This document shows positions 8,641 through 16,707 of a DNA stretch of 64,000 bases, piece after piece. Source of the stretch: Citreicoccus inhibens (GTDB lineage Bacteria > Myxococcota > Myxococcia > Myxococcales > Myxococcaceae); the NCBI RefSeq assembly GCF_019039035.1, contig NZ_JAHNZT010000024.1, positions 1-64,000 of the forward strand, given 5' to 3'. Below the pieces are notes generated by a model. The model searched no databases. It saw only the letters and a program-made list of their open reading frames with translations, and had not been told where the DNA came from. Numbering within the stretch: position 1 is the stretch's first letter; every line of letters begins with the position of its first letter. Made by a program: the position numbers and the translations under genes.

Positions 8641-9510
8641 ATGCGCAAGTCCATCCTCCTCGCCTCGGTCTTCGCGCTGTCCGCGTGCGGCCCCGACTTT
8701 GAGCTCCAGAGCGAGATTCGCCGCGTCCGCGTGCTGGCCATCAAGAGCGAGCCGGCCGAGCTGGTGCTCGACCCGAACGCCTCGCAGCTGCCGCCGCCCG
8801 TCACCTTCACCGCGCTGGCGGTGACGCCGGATGCCCGGCCCGTCACCGTCTCGTATGCGCTGTGCCGCCCGGACGTGAACCCCTACGGCGACACGGGCTG
8901 CCCGGGCTCGAACGGTGTCGAGCTGTCCGAGGGCGTGCTGTCCCTGGCGGACCCGCGCGTGCAGGCCATCCTGCGCGACTCCTTCCCGAACACGGGCACG
9001 GGTGGAGACACGCCGAACTTCAACGACCCGGCGGTGCAGAAGGCGCTCGCGCAGGGCATCCCGCTCTTCGTCGGCTACGAGGCCTCGGATGGCAGCGGCA
9101 CGCCAGAGGGCATCGAGCGCGGCGTGCGGCGGGTGACGCTGCGGACCACCACCGCGCCCAACCACAACCCGAGCCTCACGGACGTGCTGTGGAATGACGT
9201 GTCCCTTTCGGGGCCGCTCCCCCTGGCCTCGGAGGTGCGCTTCCGCCCCGTGCTCGCGGACGGCAGCGCGGAGACGTACGACACGGCGGACGGCCCCAAG
9301 ACGGAGCAGGTCTTCTACAGCTGGTTCGCCACCGGCGACGGCGAGGTGAAGCAGTTCCGCTCGCTGGAGCCCGTGGACGGCAAGCCCGGCGACCCCACGT
9401 CGAAGTACGAGACCGCGGACGTGCCCCAGACCGTCACGTTCTGGGTGGTGGCGCGAGACGGGCGCGGCGGCGTGGATTGGCTGAGCCGCACGGTCCAGGT
9501 CGGGCCCTGA
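8641..9510 (+). CDS. lipoprotein partner of the TonB-dependent receptor
   Basis: 289 residues with a short lipoprotein signal (ILLASVFALSACGPD). The body looks like two beta-sandwich segments (PVTFTALAVTPDARPVTVSYA; EVRFRPVLADGSAETYD ... QTVTFWVVARDGRGGVDWL) and ends in a strand-rich tail. No enzyme motif is seen. The ATG follows the receptor stop by three bases, so the two are one operon; by analogy with other receptor-lipoprotein pairs it may help capture substrate at the cell surface, which is inference. Confidence 0.75.
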   Translation: MRKSILLASVFALSACGPDFELQSEIRRVRVLAIKSEPAELVLDPNASQLPPPVTFTALAVTPDARPVTVSYALCRPDVNPYGDTGCPGSNGVELSEGVLSLADPRVQAILRDSFPNTGTGGDTPNFNDPAVQKALAQGIPLFVGYEASDGSGTPEGIERGVRRVTLRTTTAPNHNPSLTDVLWNDVSLSGPLPLASEVRFRPVLADGSAETYDTADGPKTEQVFYSWFATGDGEVKQFRSLEPVDGKPGDPTSKYETADVPQTVTFWVVARDGRGGVDWLSRTVQVGP

Positions 9511-9511
9511 G

Positions 9512-9769
9512 AGACGAAGAGCCCCGGCCTACGCCCTGGCCATGTTGGGCGATGCCCTCGCCGGCATGGCCAGCGTCGCGTAAATCCTCCCAGGTGGCGA
9601 GGCCCCGGGGAGCCTCGCCCGAGGCTTCGGCGAGGCCTTCAGCGGCGTCGCTGAAATCGTGGGCAACGCCGTCGAGGACATGAAGAACGACGACCTCAAG
9701 ACGTACCTCGAGGCCGCGCTTCCCAACGACACGAACTACCGGGAGTGGTTCGCTCCCAGGTCCTCGGCC
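9512..9769 (+). pseudogene. possible remnant of a small gene interrupted by a stop
   Basis: One frame reads AYALAMLGDALAGMASVA, a TAA at 9581-9583, then continues in the same frame as GFGEAFSGVAEIVGNAVEDM, NDDLKTYLEAALPNDTNYRE, WFAPR before running into the antisense of the next gene. The second piece has normal codon bias and protein-like composition, but no ribosome site and no independent start. A hairpin at 9596-9619 lies between the two pieces. It may be a decayed gene end or just non-coding DNA after the receptor operon. Confidence 0.25.
9596..9619 (+). terminator. hairpin after the receptor-lipoprotein operon
   Basis: GGCGAGGC and GCCTCGCC form an 8-bp perfect stem around CCCGGGGA, 86 bases after the lipoprotein stop. 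There is no T run, so the call is tentative. Confidence 0.3.
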
Positions 9770-11026
9770 TCACGCCGTGAGGTTGGCGGAGGCCCGGCCG
9801 AGACCCTCGGCCACGGAGGTGAAGGCGTCGGCGGTGCGCACGCGGTCCTCACCGAAGCGGCGCACGTACAGCTCGCGCACGGCGGGAATCTGCGACGAGC
9901 CGCCCGTGAGGAACACCGCGTCGATGTCCTTCGCCTCGGGGTGGCGCGACAGCAGGCCGTCCGTGCACTCCTCCAGCTCGCCGAGCAGGCCGCGGCTGGC
10001 CTCGTCGAACTCGGCGCGGGTGATGGGCTCGTGCAGGTGGATGCGCGCTTCCTCGAAGTCGATGGTGGTGGACTCCTCGCGCGACAGCTTCACCTTCGCC
10101 GCCTCGATGGCGCGGAACAGCCGGTAGCCCAGGTTGTCCATGACCAGGTCGTGGAGCGCTTCAATCTCCGCCGGCCGGTCGCTCGTCTCCAGCATGACCT
10201 CCAGCAGCTCCTGGGTGGACTTCTCGCGGATGAAGGACATCTCGTGCCAGGAGAGCAGCTTGGCCAGCACGTGCTGCGGGATGGGCAGGCGCTTCTTGCT
10301 GATGCCCATGACCTTGTACGTGGAGCCCGCGCCGAAGCGGGGCAGCAGCTTGTGGCGCATGATCTCCGCGTCGAAGCGGTCACCACCCACGCGCACGCCG
10401 GTGGAGCCCACCACGTCCGGGCGCCGGTCCGCGTTGCCTCGGCGCGAGGGCCCCAGCCGCATCAGCGTGAGGTCCGTGGTGCCGGCGCCGAAGTCCGCCA
10501 CGAGCACCAGCTCGTCGCGCGTGAGCTGCGCCTCGTAGGCGAGCGCGGCGGCGATGGGCTCGATGAGGAACTGGATGTGGGTGAAGCCGGCCAGCTCGGC
10601 GGCGCGGCGCAGGCGCTTCTCCGCGAGCGCGTCCCGCTCCGGGTCTGGCGTGAAGACCGCGGGGCGCCCGAGCACCACCGCGTCCGGAGGGCCGCCCATC
10701 CGCTCGCCCGCGGCCTCGCGCACGCGGCGCAGCAGCACGGCGACCAGGTCCTCGATGGTGTACGTGCGCCCGCGCACCTGGGTGGCCCGGAACGAGGTGC
10801 TGTGGAGGAACGACTTCACGGACTGGATGAAGCGTCCGGTGTTGTCCTCCAGGTAGCGCTGGATGGCGTCCGCCCCGGCGTAGAAGTTCTGCTCTTCGTC
10901 CGGGAAGAAGAGGACGGAGCGGAACAGGCGCGGCTCCGTCGTGTGGGGCTGCAGGGGCAGCACGGTCCCGTCAGGGAGTGCGGCGGCGGTGTTGCTGGTT
11001 CCGAAGTCGAGTCCGCAGGCGCGCAT
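9770..11026 (-). CDS. Hsp70-family (YegD-like) ATPase
   Basis: 418 residues. It has the actin/Hsp70 ATPase blocks in order: GLDFGTSNTAAALPDG (phosphate 1), VVLGRPAVF, FTHIQFLIEPIAAALAYE (connect 1), LVADFGAGTTDLTLMRL (phosphate 2), GVRVGGDRFDAEIM, and AVFLTGGSSQIPAVRELY (adenosine loop). There is no canonical substrate-binding domain after residue 418, the usual layout of YegD-type short Hsp70s. ATG 11026 is preferred because it begins right before the DFGTSN block. Function is presumed chaperone-like; clients unknown. Stands alone on the minus strand, downstream of rraA. Confidence 0.8.
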   Translation of the reverse strand: MRACGLDFGTSNTAAALPDGTVLPLQPHTTEPRLFRSVLFFPDEEQNFYAGADAIQRYLEDNTGRFIQSVKSFLHSTSFRATQVRGRTYTIEDLVAVLLRRVREAAGERMGGPPDAVVLGRPAVFTPDPERDALAEKRLRRAAELAGFTHIQFLIEPIAAALAYEAQLTRDELVLVADFGAGTTDLTLMRLGPSRRGNADRRPDVVGSTGVRVGGDRFDAEIMRHKLLPRFGAGSTYKVMGISKKRLPIPQHVLAKLLSWHEMSFIREKSTQELLEVMLETSDRPAEIEALHDLVMDNLGYRLFRAIEAAKVKLSREESTTIDFEEARIHLHEPITRAEFDEASRGLLGELEECTDGLLSRHPEAKDIDAVFLTGGSSQIPAVRELYVRRFGEDRVRTADAFTSVAEGLGRASANLTA

Positions 11027-11137
11027 GGGGGGGCGCCCCTTATCACCCCCCACGCCGCGGAGGCAGTCAAAGTGGGTCCGCCTGCCTCCTCCGTGACACG
11101 GGAAGCGGGCAGGGCCTCACCGGCGGTGACGCGTCGC

Positions 11138-11623
11138 TCAGGACAGCGAGGTGTCGGAGACCACGATGCCGTCCGAGTCCGCGTACAGGTGCTGCCCCGG
11201 CCGGAAGGTGATGCCCGCGAAGCGAACCTCCACGTCGCGCTCGCCCTCGTTGCGCTTGAGGCTCTTGCGCGGGTGGGTGCCCAGCGCCTTCACGCCTACC
11301 GCGATGCGGCCCACGTCGTCCGCGTCGCGGATGCAGCCGTTCACCACCACCCCGGTCCAGCCGTTGCGCTCGGCGAGCCGCGCGAGCTGGTCTCCCACCA
11401 GCGCGCACCGCAGGCTGCCGCCGCCATCCACCACCAGCACGCGGCCTCGGCCTTCCTCCTCCAGCGCCCGCCGAACGAGCGAGTTGTCCTCCAGCGCCCG
11501 CACGGTGCTGATGGGGCCGAAGAACGCGCGGCGCCCGCCGTAGTCGAGCAGTCCGGGAGAGGCGACCTGGAAGTGGGGCGCGCTGCCGTGGGTGTCGCAG
11601 AGGTCGGCGGTCTTGAAGGTCAT
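11138..11623 (-). CDS. rraA: RraA family protein
   Basis: 161 residues, full length for the family. Diagnostic segments are TADLCDTHG at the N-terminus, [35 protein letters not shown] and [20 protein letters not shown]. In gamma-proteobacteria RraA binds RNase E and lowers mRNA decay; other family members are 4-hydroxy-4-methyl-2-oxoglutarate aldolases that use the same Arg/Asp pocket (NGCIRD). Sequence alone does not tell these apart. The gene lies between the Hsp70-like gene and the hydrolase fusion, all on the minus strand but with separate gaps. Confidence 0.8.
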   Translation of the reverse strand: MTFKTADLCDTHGSAPHFQVASPGLLDYGGRRAFFGPISTVRALEDNSLVRRALEEEGRGRVLVVDGGGSLRCALVGDQLARLAERNGWTGVVVNGCIRDADDVGRIAVGVKALGTHPRKSLKRNEGERDVEVRFAGITFRPGQHLYADSDGIVVSDTSLS

Positions 11624-11692
11624 GGCGCCGCCACTCTAGCCGCGCGGGCCGGGCCTCCGGCCTGCCCAGAGGGGCACGGCCAGCGTGACGCA

Positions 11693-11719
11693 CCGGACGG
11701 CGAAGGGCCTTCCGTCCGG
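11693..11719 (-). terminator. hairpin terminator after the hydrolase fusion gene
   Basis: CCGGACGG and CCGTCCGG pair as an 8-bp stem 15 bases past the stop of the minus-strand gene that ends at 11734. No T run. Confidence 0.4.
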
Positions 11720-11733
11720 CGCGGCGCCCGTGG

Positions 11734-13734
11734 CTACTCCAGGTACGCGGGGAACCTGGGCAGGGCGTTGAAGTCCGCCCACTCGTGCTGCACCACCAGC
11801 CGCGCGCCCGAGTTGCGCATCAGGCGGTTGATGCGGTCGATGGACGCCAGCGTGTCCGCTCGGCTCGCGTTGAAGGGCGGCACCAGCGACTTCTCGAAGT
11901 TCTCGCGCGTGTGGAACAGGTCGCCGGACAGGATGACGGCGCCCGTCCTGGCCAGCTTCAGCATCAGCACGCGGTGGCCCACCGTGTGGCCCGGCGCCTT
12001 GATGAGGCGCACGGTGCCGTCACCGAACACGTCCTGGTCCATGTCGACGTAGGTCGTCTTCGCCTTCGCGTGGCCCTTCACCAGCGCGGGGTTCACGCCG
12101 ACGGCGGGGGGCGAGGCGGATTGCGCCTGCTTGAACTCGGCCTCGTTGACGAACCACGTGGCCTGGGGGAACGCGAGCGCGTTGCCCATGTGGTCCGCGT
12201 GCAGGTGGGAGATGCCCACGTACTGGATGTCGGAGGGCTTCAGCCCGAGCTGCGCGAGCTGCGAGGTGAGCGTCGTGGCGACGCGGAAGCGAACTCCGGG
12301 CATGGGGGAGAGGCCGTCCGGGAGCTTGGCCAGCGCGTCACCCAGCCCGGTGTCCCAGAGCAGGTTCCCCTTCGGGTGCTGGATGAGGAAGCAGGGCGCG
12401 GGCATCGAGCCCGGCTCGCCCGCGTGCTCGCCCGTGTCGGAGAACATGCCCATGTCCGCCAGGTCGATGCGGCCGCAGTCCAGCGTGTAGAGGCGCACGC
12501 CCTTGACGGGCTCCGCGGTGCCGTAGACGGCGTCGCGAATCTCGCTGGGGAACATGCCCGTTGCGCCGGGCATGCCCTCGAACGCGGTGTTGGTGACGGC
12601 CACCACCGACAGGCCCTTCGCCGCGTCCATGAACCAGCTATGGCCGTACGCGCCGCCCCACTGGAGCGTGCCCGCGGCCTGCGGGCTGTGCGCCTTCACG
12701 GGGTCCACCAGCAGGCCGGAGAGGAGGCCAAAGCCCCAGCCGGGCCCCTGCGTCTGCGCCTCCTCGCCGCGCTGCGCGGTGGAGAGGGCCTTCACGCTGG
12801 CGGCCGTCACCACGGGCGTGCCGCCTCGGCGAATCGCCTCCAGGAACTTCAGGTAGTCCGCCGCCGTCCCCACCATGCCGGCCCCGCCCGAGGGGAACGC
12901 GCTCGCATCCAAGGCGCGGTTCGGTGAGAAGCGGACGCCGCCCGTGCCAAAGGGCACCACCTTGTTGTCCTGCACGCGCGTGGGCTCCGGGCGGCCGTCC
13001 GCGTAGGCCGTCGCGAGCCGCGTCGCGTCCCGCGCCACGAACGCCGTGTCCGTCATCCCGAGCGGCTTCGTCACCAAGCGCTCCACCGCTTCCGGCAGCG
13101 GCACTCCCGCCGCGCGCGCCACCACCGCGCCCAGGACGTCCGTGGCCACGGAGTAGGCCCAGCGCGTCCCCGGCTCGTACGACAAGGGCACCGAGGCGAT
13201 GCGGCGCAGGTTCTCGTCCAGCGACAGCCCCGAGGAGTCCAGGCCGTCCGAGACGCCCGCCCGGTGGTAGGGGCCCTCTTGGCCGGGCTCGAAGAAGCCG
13301 TAGGTCAGCCCCGCGCTGTGGGTCATCAGCTGGCGCACGGTGATGACCGGCTCGCGCCCATCCGCCAGCCTGGGACGGAAGGTGGGCAGCCACTTCGTGA
13401 TGGGCGCATCCAGCTCCAACTGGTGCTGCTCCACCAACGCCAGCGCCGCCGCCGACACCAGCGGCTTGGTCATGGACGCCAGCCGGAACACCGCGTCCTC
13501 GCGCATGGGGCGCCCGGCCTCGCGGTCCATGGCTCCAGCGGCTCGGTGGTAGACGACCTGCCCATCCTGGGCCACCAGCACCACCGTGCCCACGATGCGC
13601 TTCTCGGCGATGGCCTGGTCGATGGCCGCGTCCAACCGCGCCGTCAGGGCGCGCGGGGGGGCGGAGGGCTCGGGGGCGGGGGGATTCGCGCCTAGACTTG
13701 CGGCCACCACCAGGGCGGCCAGAACGGAATGCAT
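11734..13734 (-). CDS. fusion of a class-C serine hydrolase and a metallo-beta-lactamase-fold lactonase
   Basis: 666 residues in one uninterrupted frame. A signal peptide (VLAALVVAASLGANPPA) is followed by a beta-lactamase class-C/esterase domain to about residue 400: nucleophile motif SxxK at S87-M-T-K90, second motif YSV at 194-196 in place of the usual YxN, and GGAYGHSWFMD near 360-370. From about residue 412 a metallo-beta-lactamase domain begins (GVRLYTLDCGRIDLADMGMF) with the zinc motif HLHADH at 509-515 region, APGHTVGH, and LSGDLFH, most like AHL-lactonase and related quorum-quenching enzymes. Two unrelated hydrolase folds are thus exported together. A TetR gene is divergent, with a repeated operator in the gap, so expression is probably ligand-controlled. 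Substrate unknown. Confidence 0.8.
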   Translation of the reverse strand: MHSVLAALVVAASLGANPPAPEPSAPPRALTARLDAAIDQAIAEKRIVGTVVLVAQDGQVVYHRAAGAMDREAGRPMREDAVFRLASMTKPLVSAAALALVEQHQLELDAPITKWLPTFRPRLADGREPVITVRQLMTHSAGLTYGFFEPGQEGPYHRAGVSDGLDSSGLSLDENLRRIASVPLSYEPGTRWAYSVATDVLGAVVARAAGVPLPEAVERLVTKPLGMTDTAFVARDATRLATAYADGRPEPTRVQDNKVVPFGTGGVRFSPNRALDASAFPSGGAGMVGTAADYLKFLEAIRRGGTPVVTAASVKALSTAQRGEEAQTQGPGWGFGLLSGLLVDPVKAHSPQAAGTLQWGGAYGHSWFMDAAKGLSVVAVTNTAFEGMPGATGMFPSEIRDAVYGTAEPVKGVRLYTLDCGRIDLADMGMFSDTGEHAGEPGSMPAPCFLIQHPKGNLLWDTGLGDALAKLPDGLSPMPGVRFRVATTLTSQLAQLGLKPSDIQYVGISHLHADHMGNALAFPQATWFVNEAEFKQAQSASPPAVGVNPALVKGHAKAKTTYVDMDQDVFGDGTVRLIKAPGHTVGHRVLMLKLARTGAVILSGDLFHTRENFEKSLVPPFNASRADTLASIDRINRLMRNSGARLVVQHEWADFNALPRFPAYLE

Positions 13735-13755
13735 GCGGGGAGACTCCTGAATACG

Positions 13756-13810
13756 TAGTGACTGCTACGGAATTAAGAAGCTGGGGGAGGGATTTCAATA
13801 GTGACTGCTA
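13756..13810. promoter_or_regulatory. paired operator in the divergent hydrolase/TetR promoter
   Basis: The 12-base word TAGTGACTGCTA occurs twice, at 13756-13767 and 13799-13810, 43 bases apart (about four helical turns). Each copy has TAG/CTA ends as a partial palindrome. One copy lies upstream of the hydrolase start and the other overlaps the start of the TetR gene, the usual arrangement for autoregulation plus control of the divergent gene. Confidence 0.55.
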
Positions 13811-14439
13811 TGAAAATAAAGGCGACAGAGACCCACAGGGCCCGTGGGCGTCCCCGCGGCTTTGACGTGGAGCAGGCGCTGGAGCGCGCGATGGCGGTCT
13901 TCGGGCGCCAGGGGTACGAGGGCGCGTCCCTCGTGGACCTCACCCAGGCCATGGGCATCACCGCGCCCAGCCTGTACGCGGCGTTCGAGTCCAAGGCCGC
14001 GCTGTACCGGCGGTGCCTCGCGCACTACCGCGCTGGGGCGGGGGCGTTCACGCAGCGGGCGCTCACGGGGGAGGGGACGACGCGCGAGTGCTTCGCGCGC
14101 GTGCTGCGGGATTCCGCGGCCCACTTCGTGAGGGACCAGGCGCTGCGGGGCTGCCTCATCTCGACGGCCGCGCTCACGTGCGCGGCGGAGAATCAGGCGG
14201 TCGTCGAGCACACGGCCAGCCTTCGCGCGGACGCACTGGCTCAGTTCGAGGCCCGCATCGAGCGCGGCCTCGCCGAGGGGGACGTGCCGGCCGGCACGGA
14301 CACGAAGATGCTGGCCCGCTACATCGGCGCGGTGCTCCAGGGCATGTCCGTGCAAGCGCAGGACGGCGCCCCGGAGGCCGAGTTGCTCCAGGTCGCCGCG
14401 CTGGCGATGCGCGCCTGGGACGGGCTGTCCCGCCCCTGA
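13801..14439 (+). CDS. TetR family transcriptional regulator
   Basis: 212 residues from GTG 13801; ATG 13810 is an equally possible start. The N-terminal helix-turn-helix is typical (DVEQALERAMAVFGRQGYEG, ASLVDLTQAMGITAPSLYAA, FESKAALYRRCL), and the C-terminal part is a helical ligand pocket ending in a dimer helix. It is divergent from the exported hydrolase fusion, 66 bases away, with a duplicated 12-base word between and overlapping its own start. The most likely role is repressor of itself and of that hydrolase. A GGGGGAGGG run upstream serves as ribosome site. Confidence 0.85.
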   Translation: MTAMKIKATETHRARGRPRGFDVEQALERAMAVFGRQGYEGASLVDLTQAMGITAPSLYAAFESKAALYRRCLAHYRAGAGAFTQRALTGEGTTRECFARVLRDSAAHFVRDQALRGCLISTAALTCAAENQAVVEHTASLRADALAQFEARIERGLAEGDVPAGTDTKMLARYIGAVLQGMSVQAQDGAPEAELLQVAALAMRAWDGLSRP

Positions 14440-14472
14440 GCGCCGGTCTGCATCGCCGCGCGCGAAAGGGCG

Positions 14473-15888
14473 CTACGGCCTCGGGCCTCGGGCCTGGACC
14501 GTGGCCTCCAGGCGGGACAGGCCGCGCTTCAGCTCCGCCAGCTCCGCCTTGAGCGTGTCGACCTCGGCGGTGCGCGCGCGCAGCTCCTGGGTGCGACGCT
14601 CCAGGGCCTGGATGGCGGCCATGTTCACCCCGTCGATGTCGAGCATGCCAATGGTCTTGTCATCGGTGCCCAGGCCGAAGGCCGCGCGGAAGTCCTGGGC
14701 GACGGGGCCCAGGTGGCGCACGCCGGGCGCCTCTTCCTTGTAGTGCCAGGTGTCCACGGAGAGCCGCGCGACCTTGGCCAGCACCTCCTCGCCATTCAGC
14801 GGACGGAAGTCCTCCTTCTGGTTGCGGTCCGAGGTGCAGTTGAACGTGCCCGAGCCCGCCGCCAGGTCGCAGCCGGTGCTCAGCGTGGTGTTGGTCCGCA
14901 GGCGCACGCCGCCCGCCGCGCGCACCATGAACTGGTTGTCCGCGGAGTTGGACGCGATCGTCGTCGTCGAGTTGTCGCCCCAGATGAACGCGCCAATGTG
15001 CCCGCCCGTGTTCACGCGTGTCCCCATCGCGGTGGCGTAGTCCGCGTCCGCCGCCACGCGATACCCGATGGCCACCGAGCCCAGGCCTTGCGAGGTCACG
15101 GCGTAGCCCATGGCCGTCGAGGCGAAGCCCTGGGCCGAACTGGAGGCCCCGGAGGCGAAGGAGACGGTCCCCGAGGCCGTGTTCGTGGAACCGAAGCACA
15201 CCGCGCCCGTGGCGCTCGCCACGCAGTGGTCGCCGAAGGCGAACGTCCCATAGGCGCTGGCGGTGGAGGCGAGGCCGCCCGCCCACGAGTAGGGGCCCAC
15301 CGAGGCGTCATCCCACTCAGTGTCCGCGCCTCCCGCACGGAAGGCCGCCTTGCTGGGGTGCCACATCAGCCGCAGCCCCTGGCCGCTCATGGGCACCTTT
15401 CCCAGTCCGTACTCTCCCCGCGCCAGCAGCCCGCCCGCGGCGTCCACCGTGAACAGCGGGTAGTTCGCCCAGATGGGCGCGGTGGCCGACGAGTTCTCCA
15501 CGCGCAGCAGCGGCGTGCCGGCCGCCACGTCCGCCTGGGCATCCACGCGCAGGTTCGCGCGAGTCGTCACCGGGCCGTTCGCCGTGGCGGTCCCCGCGAT
15601 GGTGAGCGAGGCGTCCTGCAGCGTCGTCCCGTTCTGGATGTAGGAGCCGCTGCCCGCCAGCGGGGGCCGCGCGTCGGTCAGCCGCGGGTCGCTCCCCGCC
15701 ACCACCGAGGTGTCCGTTGTTCCCGTGCTCACGCTCAGCACGCCATCCTTCAGTGTCAGTCCCGGGCCTACCTGGTACGTGCCGGCGGGACCCGGAGGCC
15801 CTTGGGGCCCCACGTCGCCAGCGGTCCCGCATCCAACAAGGCCCGAGGCGAGGAAACCCACCGCGGCCCACAGGGTTCGGCGCTGCAT
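14473..15888 (-). CDS. fibre-like lipoprotein with collagen-like start, head repeats and S74 autoprotease domain
   Basis: 471 residues. A lipoprotein signal (GFLASGLVGCGTAG) is followed by a short collagen-like stretch (GPQGPPGPAG). The middle, about residues 195-290, has YadA-head-type repeats rich in Ala, Ser and Gly (AYGTFAFGDHCVASATGAV, QGFASTAMGYAVTSQG, GSVAIGYRVAADADYATAMG). Then comes a peptidase S74 intramolecular chaperone domain with the Ser-Asp...Lys signature SDRNQKED, and WHYKEE, LGPVAQDF, DGVNMAAIQALE. The end is a coiled coil. In phage tail spikes this domain trimerises the fibre and then cleaves itself off after the Ser. A surface fibre of phage-like design anchored as a lipoprotein is the simplest reading. 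Confidence 0.8.
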   Translation of the reverse strand: MQRRTLWAAVGFLASGLVGCGTAGDVGPQGPPGPAGTYQVGPGLTLKDGVLSVSTGTTDTSVVAGSDPRLTDARPPLAGSGSYIQNGTTLQDASLTIAGTATANGPVTTRANLRVDAQADVAAGTPLLRVENSSATAPIWANYPLFTVDAAGGLLARGEYGLGKVPMSGQGLRLMWHPSKAAFRAGGADTEWDDASVGPYSWAGGLASTASAYGTFAFGDHCVASATGAVCFGSTNTASGTVSFASGASSSAQGFASTAMGYAVTSQGLGSVAIGYRVAADADYATAMGTRVNTGGHIGAFIWGDNSTTTIASNSADNQFMVRAAGGVRLRTNTTLSTGCDLAAGSGTFNCTSDRNQKEDFRPLNGEEVLAKVARLSVDTWHYKEEAPGVRHLGPVAQDFRAAFGLGTDDKTIGMLDIDGVNMAAIQALERRTQELRARTAEVDTLKAELAELKRGLSRLEATVQARGPRP

Positions 15889-15975
15889 GGAGGACTCCTT
15901 CCATTCCTCGGGCAGAGGGGGGGGCCCGAGGGCGGGCGGTGCCCGCGCAGGGTGAACGCGGACCTCCCGTATCCT

Positions 15976-16611
15976 TCACGCGCCCCGCCAACCCTCCACG
16001 GCGGTGGCCACCGCGGCGAGCAGCAAGAGGCAGCCCACCCCCCGCGCCACCAGGGTGCTGGCGGCGGGGTTCGTCTCCAGCCAGCCGCGCGCCCGGTCCG
16101 CGATGAGCGCCAGCGAGCCGTACACGCCCACCTGGGTCACCGCGATGATGGCGCCCATCACGACCGTCTGAATCCAGAGCGGTCCGTACTCGGGGCGGAA
16201 GAACTGGGGGAACACCGCCAGCATGAACAGGTACGCCTTGGGGTTGAGCAGGTTGGTGACCGCGCCCCGGCCGAAGGTGGCGAACGAGGAGCGCCGCGCG
16301 GATTCCGGGCGGGCGGTGAAGGCCGCGCCCGCGCGCCACAGCGACACGCCCATCCACGCGACATACAGCGCGCCGCCCCAGAGCAAGACGTTGAAGGCCG
16401 CCGGCATGACCTGGAGCAGCACCGCCACGCCCGTGGCGCCCACGGCGACGTGACACATGCTGCCCACGACGACCCCGCTCATGGCGGACAGCCCCGCCTT
16501 GCGGCCTCCCACCAGCGAGCTGGCCAGCACGAAGGCCATGTCCAGGCCGGGCAACACGATGATGCCGAAGACCATCACGAAGAAGAGCCACAGGTGGGAT
16601 GTCTGAGTCAT
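15976..16611 (-). CDS. LysE/RhtB family amino-acid exporter
   Basis: 211 residues with six predicted transmembrane helices and the family's N-terminal signature: FGIIVLPGLDMAFVLASSLVGGRKAGLSA broken as PGLDMAFVLASSL then GGRKAGLSAMSGVVVG. The conserved loop NLLNPKAYLFMLAVFPQF follows at mid-protein. These proteins export amino acids or homoserine lactones. ATG 16611 has GAGGT eight bases upstream. The gene is divergent from a WYL regulator 96 bases away, which may control it. Confidence 0.85.
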   Translation of the reverse strand: MTQTSHLWLFFVMVFGIIVLPGLDMAFVLASSLVGGRKAGLSAMSGVVVGSMCHVAVGATGVAVLLQVMPAAFNVLLWGGALYVAWMGVSLWRAGAAFTARPESARRSSFATFGRGAVTNLLNPKAYLFMLAVFPQFFRPEYGPLWIQTVVMGAIIAVTQVGVYGSLALIADRARGWLETNPAASTLVARGVGCLLLLAAVATAVEGWRGA

Positions 16612-16707
16612 GCGTCGTACCTCGGTGTGGACCCGCCCGACTTGGGGGAGCGGGCGCACCGTAGACGCGATATAGGGCCGAATCCGCCCTCATTCGAACG
16701 AGCCCTC

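Noticed and set aside
9659-12052. 797-codon plus-strand frame opposite the Hsp70-like and rraA genes
   Set aside because: After the first 35 codons it is pure antisense shadow; only those first codons were kept, as part of a possible remnant.
14713-16707. A long plus-strand frame upstream of the WYL regulator, in frame with it
   Set aside because: It is antisense to the S74 fibre gene and the LysE gene and has shadow composition (His/Arg/Gly-rich). Homology of the regulator begins at GTG 16708.
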